Part shown: positions 29,276-37,292 of the stretch, piece by piece
Layout of the letters: the number at the start of each line of letters is the position of its first letter
Numbering within the stretch: the first letter of the stretch is position 1
NCBI GenBank assembly: GCA_022823225.1
Contig: JAJDXM010000062.1
Span: forward strand, 1 to 53,428
Origin: Gemmatimonadota bacterium
GTDB taxonomy: Bacteria > Gemmatimonadota > Gemmatimonadetes > Longimicrobiales > Gaopeijiaceae
DNA length: 53,428 bases
Direction: 5' to 3'
Position numbers and translations under genes: made by a program
Notes under the pieces: model-generated
Database searches by the model: none
What the model was told of the DNA's origin: nothing
The model's input: only the letters and a program-made list of their open reading frames with translations

Positions 29276-30037
29276 ATGACACGCCTCGCCCGCCCCCTCC
29301 GGTGCCTTCTCCTCCAGGTCCGTGACCCTGCCGACCCGATGGGGCCCCACGAAATCGCCTCCTTCAGGCGGGCTCTTGCGCCCTTCGAGGTGGACATCGC
29401 CCTCTTCGATCTCCTCACCCGGTCGCTCGAGCCCCGGAACCTGAACGGCATCGACCTCGTGCTGATGGGGGGCAGCGGCGACTACTCCGCCGCCCGAGCG
29501 GACCCCTGGCTCGCCCGCGCGCTGGACTCGCTCAGGGAGGTGCATGTCGCGCGAGTCCCGGCATTCGCGTCCTGCTGGGGATTCCAGGGAATGGCCGCGG
29601 CGATGGGCGGCGAGGTGGTCCACGATCGCGGCCGTGCCGAGGTGGGCACCCACGAGCTGGTCCTCACGCCCGAGGGGCTGGCCGACCCCGTCTTCGCGAT
29701 GCTCAGCAGTCCCTTCAAGGCCCAGCTCGGACACGAAGACCACGTGGACCGGCTCCCCCCGCACACCACGCTGCTTGCCTCGTCGGCCAGGGTGGCCCAC
29801 CAGGCCTACCGTTTCGACGATGCCCCCATCTACTGCACCCAGTTCCACCCCGAACTCGACATGGCGGGGCTCTACGCGCGGTTTGCGGCGTATCCGAGAT
29901 ACGTGGAGGAGGTCGCCGGCACGTCCTTCGAAGTGCTGGTTTCCCGGCTGGCGGAAACTCCCGGCGCCAATGGGCTGATCCGGCGTTTTGCGGAGCTGCA
30001 TGTGGGGCGCCCGGCCGACCGCCCTACGCCTCCCTGA
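29276..30037 (+). CDS. Class I glutamine amidotransferase-like protein
   Basis: A 253-residue protein of the GMP-synthase-type glutamine amidotransferase fold. The catalytic triad is visible: Cys100 in ASCWGFQG (nucleophile elbow), His191 and Glu193 in QFHPELD. An oxyanion-type loop GGSGDYS precedes. It should release ammonia from glutamine or hydrolyse a gamma-glutamyl bond; no synthetase domain is fused, so the acceptor is unknown. ATG 29276 is preferred to 29240, which adds an unconserved tail. Its 3' end overlaps the convergent ABC permease gene by 14 bases. Confidence 0.82.
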   Translation: MTRLARPLRCLLLQVRDPADPMGPHEIASFRRALAPFEVDIALFDLLTRSLEPRNLNGIDLVLMGGSGDYSAARADPWLARALDSLREVHVARVPAFASCWGFQGMAAAMGGEVVHDRGRAEVGTHELVLTPEGLADPVFAMLSSPFKAQLGHEDHVDRLPPHTTLLASSARVAHQAYRFDDAPIYCTQFHPELDMAGLYARFAAYPRYVEEVAGTSFEVLVSRLAETPGANGLIRRFAELHVGRPADRPTPP

Positions 30038-31283
30038 CCCACCGAACCAGCTCCTTCAGCGTGGGCCGCTTCCCCTGCATCAGGATTCCCACCCTGTAGA
30101 TTCGCCCCGCCAGCCAGGCCGTGCCGACGATCGCGGCGGCCATCAACACCAGCGACAGCCCCGTCATCCACCAGGGCACCGCCCCCGTCGCCGCACGCGG
30201 GAACATCATGACCGGGCTGAAGAAGGGGAAGAGCGCCACCCAGTCGAGCCACTTCATCGAGGTGCCCTCGATCGAGGCCATCTGCAGGACGAAGGGAATG
30301 ACCAGAAGCGCGATCACGGGGAGCTGCGCCTGGCCGGCTTCCTCCTCGGTCGCGCACATCGCGCCCACTGCCGCGAAGAGGGACGAATAGAGGAAGTAGC
30401 CGAGGAGGAAGAAGACCAGAAGCAGGACGAGCACGCCGGGGCCGGGCAGGAAACCGGTCAGTTCAGAGAGGTCCGCGGCCGGAATCTGCGCCGCGACCAT
30501 GGGAGCCGCGACGAGCAGCAGAAGGATTGCGCACCCGGCCCAGATCCCCATCTGGGTCAGCCCCATCGAGCCAACGCCGAGGACCTTGCCGAGAAGCAGC
30601 CGCCATGGGCTGATCGACGAGACCACCACCTCGACGACCCGGTTGCGCTTTTCGTCCAGGACGGAGCGCAGCACGAAGGCACCGTAGAGCAACATCGTGA
30701 TGTAGAGGGCCATCGCACCCCCGAAGCCGATCGCGATCCCCGAAACCCGCGCCGCCTCGGCCTCCTCCTGGTCCTCCACGCCGAGCGGGGACTCGAACTC
30801 CAGCCGCCCTCCGCGTATGAGTTCCCGCAGGCCCTCCGCGCCGCTGGCTGTGGACAGGTAGTTCGCCAGTGCGACGTCCCTGACCACGGCCTCGAACAGG
30901 GCTATCCGCGTCCGTCCGGGCGGGACGAGGGACCTGTAGGCAAAGACCCCTTCTGCCATCGTCAGGTTGTCCAGCACCACGTATCCCTCGAGCTCCTCCT
31001 CCGTGACCTGGCGGTCCATTTCCTCGAGGTCCGCCTCGGGTCCGGCCAGCTCCAGCTCATAGCCGACCTGGTCCAGCCGCTCGGCCACTTCTTCGCCCAT
31101 GACGCCGGTCAGATCGACCAGAACCAGCTCGCGGTCGGACTGCGCGACCTGCAGCGCGATGAAGATGTTCACGCCCATGATCGCGATCAGCACCAGAGGA
31201 ATGGCGAGCGTGCCGATGATGAAGCCCTTTGTCTTGACCCGCTCCAGATATTCGCGCCGCAGTACCACCCACACCTGTCTCAT
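30024..31283 (-). CDS. ABC-2 type exporter permease, NatB-like
   Basis: A 419-residue membrane protein with an N-terminal helix (FIIGTLAIPLVLIAIMGVNIFIAL), a large extracytoplasmic domain (about 50-225) and five or six C-terminal helices (IAIGFGGAMALYITMLLYGA, GIWAGCAILLLLVAAPMVAAQ, VLVLLLVFFLLGYFLYSSLFAA, LPVIALLVIPFVLQM, MTGLSLVLMAAAIVGTAWLAG). The start VWVVLRREYLERVKTKGF is typical of NatB. RSVLDEKRNRVVEVVVSS is the conserved coupling region. It overlaps natA by ATGA. Substrate unknown; NatAB was first described as a sodium exporter, which is not proof here. Confidence 0.88.
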   Translation of the reverse strand: MRQVWVVLRREYLERVKTKGFIIGTLAIPLVLIAIMGVNIFIALQVAQSDRELVLVDLTGVMGEEVAERLDQVGYELELAGPEADLEEMDRQVTEEELEGYVVLDNLTMAEGVFAYRSLVPPGRTRIALFEAVVRDVALANYLSTASGAEGLRELIRGGRLEFESPLGVEDQEEAEAARVSGIAIGFGGAMALYITMLLYGAFVLRSVLDEKRNRVVEVVVSSISPWRLLLGKVLGVGSMGLTQMGIWAGCAILLLLVAAPMVAAQIPAADLSELTGFLPGPGVLVLLLVFFLLGYFLYSSLFAAVGAMCATEEEAGQAQLPVIALLVIPFVLQMASIEGTSMKWLDWVALFPFFSPVMMFPRAATGAVPWWMTGLSLVLMAAAIVGTAWLAGRIYRVGILMQGKRPTLKELVRWVREA

Positions 31284-32221
31284 CGGGCACCTCCCATCGC
31301 GGTCATGGCGGGTTCCGCCGCCTCTTCTCCGGCGTGGCGCACGAAGATCTCGTGGAGACGGGGTTCCAGTACTTCGAAGCGTCGCACGCTCACCCCCGAG
31401 GCCACTGCCGCGGCAAGGATCTCGTCGTGGCTCACGCGGCTGTTCATGGGGATGTGGAACGCGTCGCCGACGATCTCGTAGTTCACGATCCCGAGTCGGT
31501 CGAGCCAGCCCCCGTCGCCCTCGAACTCGATGGCCGCCGCACCCGACCGCTCCCGGCGCTTGACTTCCCTGAGGTCGCCGTCGAGCACCTTGTGCGCCCT
31601 GGAGATCAGGCAGACGCGCTCGCAGAGCCGCTCGGCCTGCTCCATGAGGTGCGTGGAGAAGAGAATCGTTTTGCCCCGGTCCCGCTCCTCCCGGATGATC
31701 GACTCGAGGATGTCCTGATTGATGGGATCGAGGCCGCTGAACGGCTCGTCAAGGATCAGTAGATCCGGGTCGTGGAGGACCGTGCCGATGAACTGGACCT
31801 TCTGCTGCATCCCCTTCGAGAGGTCCTGCACCTTCTTCGGAGCCCAGTCCGAGAGGCCCAGCCGATCCAGCCATTGCATCGCCCGGCGCTGAGCCTGCTT
31901 TCGGGGCAGCGCTCTCAGCTCGCCGAGGAAGATGAGCTGATCCAGGACCTTCATCTTCGGGTAGACGCCCCGCTCCTCGGGCAGGTATCCCACGCGGCTT
32001 CTGCGAGACATGTCCGGGGGCCCGCCGAGGAGTTCGACTTCGCCCTGATCGGGGAGAAGGATGGCCATGATCATGCGGATCATGGTCGTCTTTCCCGAGC
32101 CGTTCGGTCCCAGAAGCCCGAGGATCGTGCCCCTGGGGATGTCCAGATCGAAGTTGGAGACGGCGGTGTGAGCGCCGAAGGACTTGGTCACGCCCGATAG
32201 TCGGACTGCCGCTTCGTTCAA
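31280..32221 (-). CDS. ABC transporter ATP-binding protein, NatA-like (DUF4162)
   Basis: A 313-residue nucleotide-binding subunit with Walker A GPNGSGKTT, signature LSKGMQQKVQ, Walker B LLILDEPFSGLD and switch His in STHLMEQAE. A C-terminal DUF4162-type domain (about 225-300) is typical of NatA. The start is TTG 32221 (MNEAAVRLSG), supported by GGGAG seven bases upstream and by the absence of a nearer ATG in frame. Translationally coupled to the permease. Confidence 0.9.
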   Translation of the reverse strand: MNEAAVRLSGVTKSFGAHTAVSNFDLDIPRGTILGLLGPNGSGKTTMIRMIMAILLPDQGEVELLGGPPDMSRRSRVGYLPEERGVYPKMKVLDQLIFLGELRALPRKQAQRRAMQWLDRLGLSDWAPKKVQDLSKGMQQKVQFIGTVLHDPDLLILDEPFSGLDPINQDILESIIREERDRGKTILFSTHLMEQAERLCERVCLISRAHKVLDGDLREVKRRERSGAAAIEFEGDGGWLDRLGIVNYEIVGDAFHIPMNSRVSHDEILAAAVASGVSVRRFEVLEPRLHEIFVRHAGEEAAEPAMTAMGGAR

Positions 32222-32397
32222 GGATCGACTCCCGTGTTGATTTGCAGGTGAGTGTGACGGCCACGCCCGTCGGGGGTCTGCCGCGTCCCCGGCGCACGCG
32301 CCAGTTCAGGGTACGAGCGTCCGCCGAGATTTGTTCAGCGCCCGCAGGCAGGCCGGCACCGGCGGTCCAGCCATCCCTTTCCCGGCTCCGTCAATGT

Positions 32398-32405
32398 TAT
32401 ATTTG
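32398..32405 (+). promoter_or_regulatory. TAnnTTTG -7 element upstream of abrB-like gene
   Basis: TATATTTG matches the Bacteroidota -7 promoter element TAnnTTTG. It stands 68 bases before the abrB-like start. No TTTG -33 partner is present at 19-21 bases upstream, so the assignment is tentative. A second match lies before the DUF2157 gene (37244-37251). Confidence 0.3.
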
Positions 32406-32431
32406 GATGTGGGCGGCTGGATGGGATTCCT

Positions 32432-32451
32432 GGTCCATGAGTTCATGGACC
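32432..32451 (+). promoter_or_regulatory. Perfect 9+2+9 palindrome in the abrB-like leader
   Basis: GGTCCATGAGTTCATGGACC is a perfect inverted repeat of nine bases with a two-base centre. It lies between the TAnnTTTG element and the ribosome-binding site AAGGAG at 32463-32468 of the abrB-like gene. Position and symmetry suggest an operator for a dimeric or tetrameric regulator, possibly the AbrB-like protein itself. Confidence 0.5.
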
Positions 32452-32472
32452 GGTAAGAAACTAAGGAGTTTG

Positions 32473-32664
32473 ATGGCAATCTACCGAACCCTCTACTACG
32501 GCGACGTCACTGTCGGAACCGGGGGACGCGTGACGATCCCGCTTGGCATTCGCTCCGATTGCGGGATCCGTAAGGGAGACACACTGACCGTTCGCGTGGA
32601 GGAAACGCCGAAGGGAACCCGCCAGTTGGTCATGTGGCGGAGCGAATCCGAATCCGGGGACTGA
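32473..32664 (+). CDS. AbrB/SpoVT-type swapped-hairpin protein (orphan)
   Basis: A 63-residue protein. The core VTVGTGGRVTIPLGIRSDCG followed by IRKGDTLTVRVEE matches the AbrB/MazE-like swapped-hairpin DNA-binding fold (typical phrase GRVTIPKEIREKLGIKEGD). Start ATG 32473 has AAGGAG four bases upstream; the frame is open further upstream but without conservation. It stands alone: no VapC/MazF-type toxin gene is adjacent, and luxC converges with only 2 bases between stops. It is probably a transcription factor or an antitoxin that lost its toxin. The 251-base gap upstream holds a TAnnTTTG element and a palindrome. Confidence 0.75.
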   Translation: MAIYRTLYYGDVTVGTGGRVTIPLGIRSDCGIRKGDTLTVRVEETPKGTRQLVMWRSESESGD

Positions 32665-32666
32665 GT

Positions 32667-34061
32667 CTACCGAAGTTCGCCCCAGCGAACGAGTTCGCGC
32701 AGCGGGCGGCTGCCGTCGTGGAACCAGTCGGCCTCGGGGAAGGGGACTCGATCGAGGGGCACGATTCTCGTGGCTCCCAGCGAACAGAGCGCTTCCGCGA
32801 AGCCGGCGCGGCCGTCCAATCCGGCCAGTCCCACGGTTTGAAGCACCGGTGACAGAGAGGACAGGACTCCCAGCGCCCCCTCGGGGTCCGCTACCTGCAC
32901 GACCCAGACGGTCCTTCCCCCGCCCGGCTCGAAAGCCTCCGATGGGCCGAGCACCACCGACCAGCCGGCGCCGTCCGAAGTCCAAAGGCGGATCGCCGGT
33001 GAAGCCGCCGCCTTCATGGCGACGCGACCCTCGAGTTGACGCCGCGCGGACAGTTCGCCCGGAGTGGAGGGGCCGGCAGGAAGCGCCGTCGCGGTCGCGG
33101 CAAGGCTCGCCGCGAGCTCGCCGCACCAATGCGCGGCCAGGTCGCGGCCGGACAACAGAAGCACGAGGTGCGTGCTCACGCAGCCACGCTGGTCGAAGAG
33201 AGCCGCTGCCCGCGCGGTGGAAGCCGCCGCGCCCGGGGCCCCCACCGGATCCACGATGGCGACGCCAATGCGGTGCGGGTGTTCGATCAGCCGCGTCGAG
33301 GCGGGGGCGCGCGCTCGGATGGCCTCGATCGTCGCGCCGCTGCCTTGGACGACCACCTGATCGGCGCCGGTGAGGAGGCCGCGCTCCCAGCTCTCCCACT
33401 GCGGCGCGCCTCCCGGCCAGTACTGGACCGCGGCGGCGCCGGCAAGGCGCGGGTCGGCGCGGTGAAGGAGCCGCGCAAACCGCACTGTGAGCGCGATGTC
33501 GCCGGCCCCGGGTTTGACGAGCACCGCGGACTTGACCAGCAGCGCCCGGATCATGGACGTGACGCTCACCCCCGGGACGGAACCCGCCCCGAAGTGCAGT
33601 GTGACCGGAGGCGCGGCAGCGCGCACCCGGCGCTTCGCGCTCGCATCGGTGGACTCGCCGGCGCGCGGCTCCGTCTCCGCGACGAAGCCGTCGAGTGCGC
33701 GCGGGTCGGGGAACTCGGTCCGGACCAGGCGATCGAGCGCGTCCGTGTTCCACGACGCGGCCATACCGTCGAGGATCACGCGCGTCATGGGGGATGAAAG
33801 GCGCGCGTTCGCGGCGACCTCCTGGATGCTCGCGCTGCCGATTTCGACGGTGAGGGTTTCGGCGGCGGCGCCCACCATTCGCACCAGGTCGCCGGACGGG
33901 ATCGCGGCAAGGACGCGGTGGCCATTGCGCAAGGCGGCGAGGAGCGCTTCGGGCTTCCCGGCGTCCGGCGCGGGATGGCGCAGCACGAGATCGCCGGCCC
34001 GGCGCCGCACGTGCGCGGAGGGCCCCGGGAGCCCGGGTGGCCAGATCCAGGCTTCGGTCAC
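32667..34061 (-). CDS. luxC: LuxC-type acyl-CoA/acyl-protein reductase
   Basis: A 464-residue protein of the LuxC family (aldehyde-dehydrogenase fold). FDQRGCVSTHLVLLL carries the catalytic Cys294; TLHFGAGSVPGVSVTSMIRALL, read here as FGAGSVPGVSV, is the nucleotide-binding phrase and KSAVLVKPG follows. LuxC reduces an activated fatty acyl group to a fatty aldehyde with NADPH, taking it from LuxE. I chose GTG 34061, which overlaps the luxE stop (GTGA); the longer upstream frame runs inside luxE. No luciferase (luxA/B) or acyltransferase (luxD) is nearby. The aldehyde may serve wax, lipid or secondary metabolism. Confidence 0.82.
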   Translation of the reverse strand: MTEAWIWPPGLPGPSAHVRRRAGDLVLRHPAPDAGKPEALLAALRNGHRVLAAIPSGDLVRMVGAAAETLTVEIGSASIQEVAANARLSSPMTRVILDGMAASWNTDALDRLVRTEFPDPRALDGFVAETEPRAGESTDASAKRRVRAAAPPVTLHFGAGSVPGVSVTSMIRALLVKSAVLVKPGAGDIALTVRFARLLHRADPRLAGAAAVQYWPGGAPQWESWERGLLTGADQVVVQGSGATIEAIRARAPASTRLIEHPHRIGVAIVDPVGAPGAAASTARAAALFDQRGCVSTHLVLLLSGRDLAAHWCGELAASLAATATALPAGPSTPGELSARRQLEGRVAMKAAASPAIRLWTSDGAGWSVVLGPSEAFEPGGGRTVWVVQVADPEGALGVLSSLSPVLQTVGLAGLDGRAGFAEALCSLGATRIVPLDRVPFPEADWFHDGSRPLRELVRWGELR

Positions 34062-35191
34062 GAGGTTGCCGCCCTCGCGCCGGCGCCGCGCCCAAGCGCC
34101 CGCAGGAAGGACTCCGCCGCGAGCGAGCAGCCGCGCAATTCCGCGCCCGGGGCACGGCCCAGCAGCCGCACCCCACCGTCTTCCGTGGTGTGGCCGTAAT
34201 CCTCGGTCAGGAGGTGGCACACCGAGGCCGCGTTGGCCAGGTCGAAGTGCGCAAGCAGCCCCGGACGGCCGGGCGGCAGCGCGGCGAGGTCGGCCGGATC
34301 CAGCGCCCGGGTGCGCACCCAGGGCGGGAAACGGAGCACACGTTCGCTGGTGCGCCGCCCCTCGCCAGCCACATGGTCATAGGCCTGCGACAGCATCTCG
34401 GTCATGCCGTACTCGTTCACGATGTGTGACCGAGGTACTCCGAGGGTGCGCTCCGCGCGACCGTAAAGGGTGGCCTGATCCATCTCGATGGCGCGCCCCT
34501 TGAAGCCGCCCGTCTCCATGATGCGAGAGCCTTCGGGAAGTCGGGAGCGTTCGCGGCCCAGTCCATCGAGCAGTTGGACCAGGGCGAAGGCCGTCGAGAG
34601 GAGGAGGATGGGCCGGCGATCCGACACCGCCGCCGCGGCCGCCTCGCGAAACGCATCGAGGTCGACGCCGCGGCCGGGGTGGAAGGCCCAGGTTGTGCGT
34701 GCCACCTCCGGCTCCCGCGCGATGAACCCGGACATTGTGGCCAGCGAGGAATCCGGGACGGTCGCGGGACTTGGGACGAGCGAGATGACGTCGACCATCG
34801 CGGCGCCCCCGAACAGGTGGCGGCGGTAGTTGTTCCTGGCCGCCGCCCGGTAGAGTTCGAGGCTCGCAACGTGATGTTCACCGCGCCGGCCCGCGCCCCC
34901 GGTCGTGCCGCTCGTCCGGAAGACAACCTCCGCGCGGCCCGCGACGATCGGCACTTCACGGAACGCCTGGACCGGCACGGGCGGGATCTCGTGCCACGCC
35001 GAGGGTTCGTCCGGCGATGCGGCTCCCCAGAAGCGGCTCAGGACCGGGTTGCAGACTCGCTGGGCGGCGTGAACCCTGAGCGCGAGGCTGTCGAAGGCGC
35101 CGTGACGGTCGAGCCCGGCTCCGGCCTGCCGGAAGAGCAGCAGAAGCTCGTCGGTGACCTCCGCTATTTCGGGGAGAAGTTCATCCGGCAT
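34058..35191 (-). CDS. luxE: LuxE-type acyl-protein synthetase
   Basis: A 377-residue ANL-fold enzyme of the acyl-protein synthetase family. The adenylation loop FRTSGTTGGAGRRG (about 107-120), IMETGGFKGRAIEM and VNEYGMTEMLSQAYD are family motifs; the C-terminal RGCSLAAESFL places a Cys at about 355, where LuxE carries its acyl thioester. It activates fatty acid with ATP and hands the acyl group to LuxC. Start ATG 35191 overlaps the end of the deacylase gene by 11 bases; its own stop overlaps luxC. Confidence 0.85.
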   Translation of the reverse strand: MPDELLPEIAEVTDELLLLFRQAGAGLDRHGAFDSLALRVHAAQRVCNPVLSRFWGAASPDEPSAWHEIPPVPVQAFREVPIVAGRAEVVFRTSGTTGGAGRRGEHHVASLELYRAAARNNYRRHLFGGAAMVDVISLVPSPATVPDSSLATMSGFIAREPEVARTTWAFHPGRGVDLDAFREAAAAAVSDRRPILLLSTAFALVQLLDGLGRERSRLPEGSRIMETGGFKGRAIEMDQATLYGRAERTLGVPRSHIVNEYGMTEMLSQAYDHVAGEGRRTSERVLRFPPWVRTRALDPADLAALPPGRPGLLAHFDLANAASVCHLLTEDYGHTTEDGGVRLLGRAPGAELRGCSLAAESFLRALGRGAGARAATS

Positions 35192-36884
35192 GGAGGCTCC
35201 CCCGCACCGCCCTCCCCCCCATCTCCCCCGTCTGCTCCCCGTCCCGGATCGTGTGGACGCCCGACACCACCACATGCCCGATCCCCGCCGGGTACTGGTG
35301 CGGGTCGTCGAAGGTGGCACGGTCCCCCACCCGGTCCGGATCGAAGACCACCACATCCGCCACGGCGCCCTCGCGCAGCACCCCGCGGTCCCCGAGCCCG
35401 AGTTTGCTCGCCGGCAGCCCCGACATCTTGTGGAGGGCGGTCTCAAGCGGCATCGCGCGCCGCTCCCGCACGTAGTGGCCAAGCACGCGCGGGAAGCTCC
35501 CGTAGCCGCGCGGGTGCGGCGAAGAGCGGGAGAGCGGCCCGTACGGGGCGTAGGCGCCGCCGTCCGAGCACACCATGCCGAGCGGGTGGGTCAGCATCCG
35601 CTCCGTGTTCTCCTCGGACATGCCGAACCCGATCATCCCCACGCTCCCGTTCGCCTCCCGCAACAGTCGCACGGTGAGCGCGTACGGATCCTCGCCGAGC
35701 TCGACCGCCAGTTCCCCGAGCCGACGCCCCCGCGCGGCCGCGTTGGGGCCGCCGATCCGGGAGATCTGGACCGCGTCCCAGGACCCCAGCAGCGCGATCT
35801 TGTCCCGGCACGCCTGCTCCAGCGCCGGGGCGGTCTCCGGATCGGCGAGCCGCGCGAGGAACCTCGCCGTGCCACCGGCCCGCGCCGATGCGGGGAAGAG
35901 GTTCGAGAGCCCCGTCGCGTACGCCACATATGGATAGCGGTCGAAGTGCACGTCCACCCCGGCGGCCCGCGCGGCCTCGATCGCGGCGAAGGCGGCGTCG
36001 GCCTTCCAGTGATTGCGCTCTCCCTGCGCCTTAAGGTGCGAGATCTGGACCGCCACCCCGGCCACACGGCCCACGTGCAGCGCCTCCTCGAGCGCCGCGA
36101 GGAGGCGGTCGTCCTCGTTGCGCATGTGCGACGCGTACGGATAGATCGTCCCGCGCAGCTCCGACGCCAGCGCGACCAGTTCGTCCAGCGGGGCGAAGCT
36201 GCCGGGCGTGTATTCGAGCCCGGTCGAGAGCCCCACCGCCCCCTGCGCGAGCGCTTCGCGGACCAGCGCGCGCATCCGCCCAAGCTCCGCCTCGGTCGCT
36301 GGCCGGTCCGTGCCGCCCACAACATGCCCCCGGACGGCGCCGTGCCCGATCATCGACGCGACGCACACCGCCGGGCGCTCCCGGTCGATCCGGTCGAGGA
36401 ACCCCCCGACGTCGCGGAAGTCGATCTCCACGTCGAAGTCGCGGCGGTAGCGGTCGCGCGTGTACGCGAAGTAGCCGTCGCTCCAGGGGCCGATCGACGA
36501 GCCATCCTGGCCGACGACCTCCAGCGTGACCCCCTGCCGCACCCGGCTCTCCGCGCGGGGATTCACCAGCAGGGAGAGGTCCGCGTGCGAATGGATGTCG
36601 ATGAAGCCGGGCGCGATGGCCATTCCCCGCGCGTCGATCTCGGCGGTGCCCGCCGCGAGGCCGCGCCCGATCCGCGCGATGCGGTCGCCGACGATGGCGA
36701 TGTCGCCGGTGCGCGGGGGGACTCCCGTGCCGTCGTAGATCGTGCCGCCGCGGACGACGAGGTCATTGCGCCAACGCCTCCCCGCGACGAAGGGCGTGGC
36801 GGGCCTCGCTCCGAGGCCCGCCAGCCCCGCCAGCCCGACGAACACACCCTTCGTGCCGCCGGTCAGGAAATCGCGCCGCTTCAC
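35181..36884 (-). CDS. TAT-exported N-acyl-D-amino-acid deacylase family amidohydrolase
   Basis: A 567-residue amidohydrolase. The N-terminus KRRDFLTGGTKGVFVGLAGL is a twin-arginine signal. The metallo core follows: GFIDIHSHADLSLLVNP (HxH), MIGHGAVRGHV, ISHLKAQGERNHWK, DRYPYVAYATGL and a late CSDGGAYAP Asp, as in D-aminoacylases. Where Alcaligenes D-aminoacylase has the zinc Cys of the NCG motif, this protein reads VVGQDG, a common family variant. It should remove an acyl group from N-acyl-D-amino acids outside the cytoplasm. It starts at GTG 36884 overlapping the preceding small gene (GTGA) and overlaps luxE by 11 bases. Confidence 0.85.
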   Translation of the reverse strand: MKRRDFLTGGTKGVFVGLAGLAGLGARPATPFVAGRRWRNDLVVRGGTIYDGTGVPPRTGDIAIVGDRIARIGRGLAAGTAEIDARGMAIAPGFIDIHSHADLSLLVNPRAESRVRQGVTLEVVGQDGSSIGPWSDGYFAYTRDRYRRDFDVEIDFRDVGGFLDRIDRERPAVCVASMIGHGAVRGHVVGGTDRPATEAELGRMRALVREALAQGAVGLSTGLEYTPGSFAPLDELVALASELRGTIYPYASHMRNEDDRLLAALEEALHVGRVAGVAVQISHLKAQGERNHWKADAAFAAIEAARAAGVDVHFDRYPYVAYATGLSNLFPASARAGGTARFLARLADPETAPALEQACRDKIALLGSWDAVQISRIGGPNAAARGRRLGELAVELGEDPYALTVRLLREANGSVGMIGFGMSEENTERMLTHPLGMVCSDGGAYAPYGPLSRSSPHPRGYGSFPRVLGHYVRERRAMPLETALHKMSGLPASKLGLGDRGVLREGAVADVVVFDPDRVGDRATFDDPHQYPAGIGHVVVSGVHTIRDGEQTGEMGGRAVRGSLHAG

Positions 36885-37189
36885 GATCGACGCCCTCCAT
36901 CCTGCAACCTCGGTCGCCGCCCGAAGGACTCGCCGGAGCGCCGCAACCCGCCCGAAGCGATCCCGCCGGCCCGCAGAACCTTCGCCTGCTGTCGTGCCTG
37001 CTCGCGGTTCACGAGATCCGTCACCGCTCCCAGGTGTTCCTCCATTTCGGCGTAGTCGTCCGCCGGGTAGCCGTCCGCCTCGGACTCATCCAACCCCTCG
37101 CGCAGCCCTCTCACCTCGCGCTTCGCCTTCTCAAGCGCCCTGCGCAACCTGGCCAGCGCGCGGCGGGTCTCTGCCTCCGGAGTCTTCAT
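36881..37189 (-). CDS. Small coiled-coil protein
   Basis: A 102-residue hydrophilic protein with a long predicted coiled coil (MKTPEAETRRALARLRRAL then EKAKREVRGLREGLDESE), an acidic middle (PADDYAEMEEHLGAVTDLVN) and a basic, Arg-rich tail. No signal peptide or known domain; I do not recognise it. ATG 37189 is chosen where the helix begins; the frame upstream is not protein-like. Its TGA overlaps the GTG of the TAT deacylase, so it leads the luxCE operon. Confidence 0.6.
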   Translation of the reverse strand: MKTPEAETRRALARLRRALEKAKREVRGLREGLDESEADGYPADDYAEMEEHLGAVTDLVNREQARQQAKVLRAGGIASGGLRRSGESFGRRPRLQDGGRRS

Positions 37190-37243
37190 GCCATGAAGGA
37201 TGGGCCCGGGCCGGGGGCGGATCAATGGCAGGATGGGACATAT

Positions 37244-37251
37244 TACATTTG
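37244..37251 (+). promoter_or_regulatory. TAnnTTTG -7 element upstream of DUF2157 gene
   Basis: TACATTTG fits the Bacteroidota -7 consensus TAnnTTTG and lies 42 bases before the DUF2157 start, inside an AT-rich patch (ATATTACATTTGG) that is unusual for this genome. On the opposite strand the same patch reads TAATAT and could serve the divergent coiled-coil gene. No TTTG -33 element is seen. Confidence 0.35.
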
Positions 37252-37292
37252 GACCAGGCGAACGGGGATGACTACGCGGGCGGACAGCCAGA

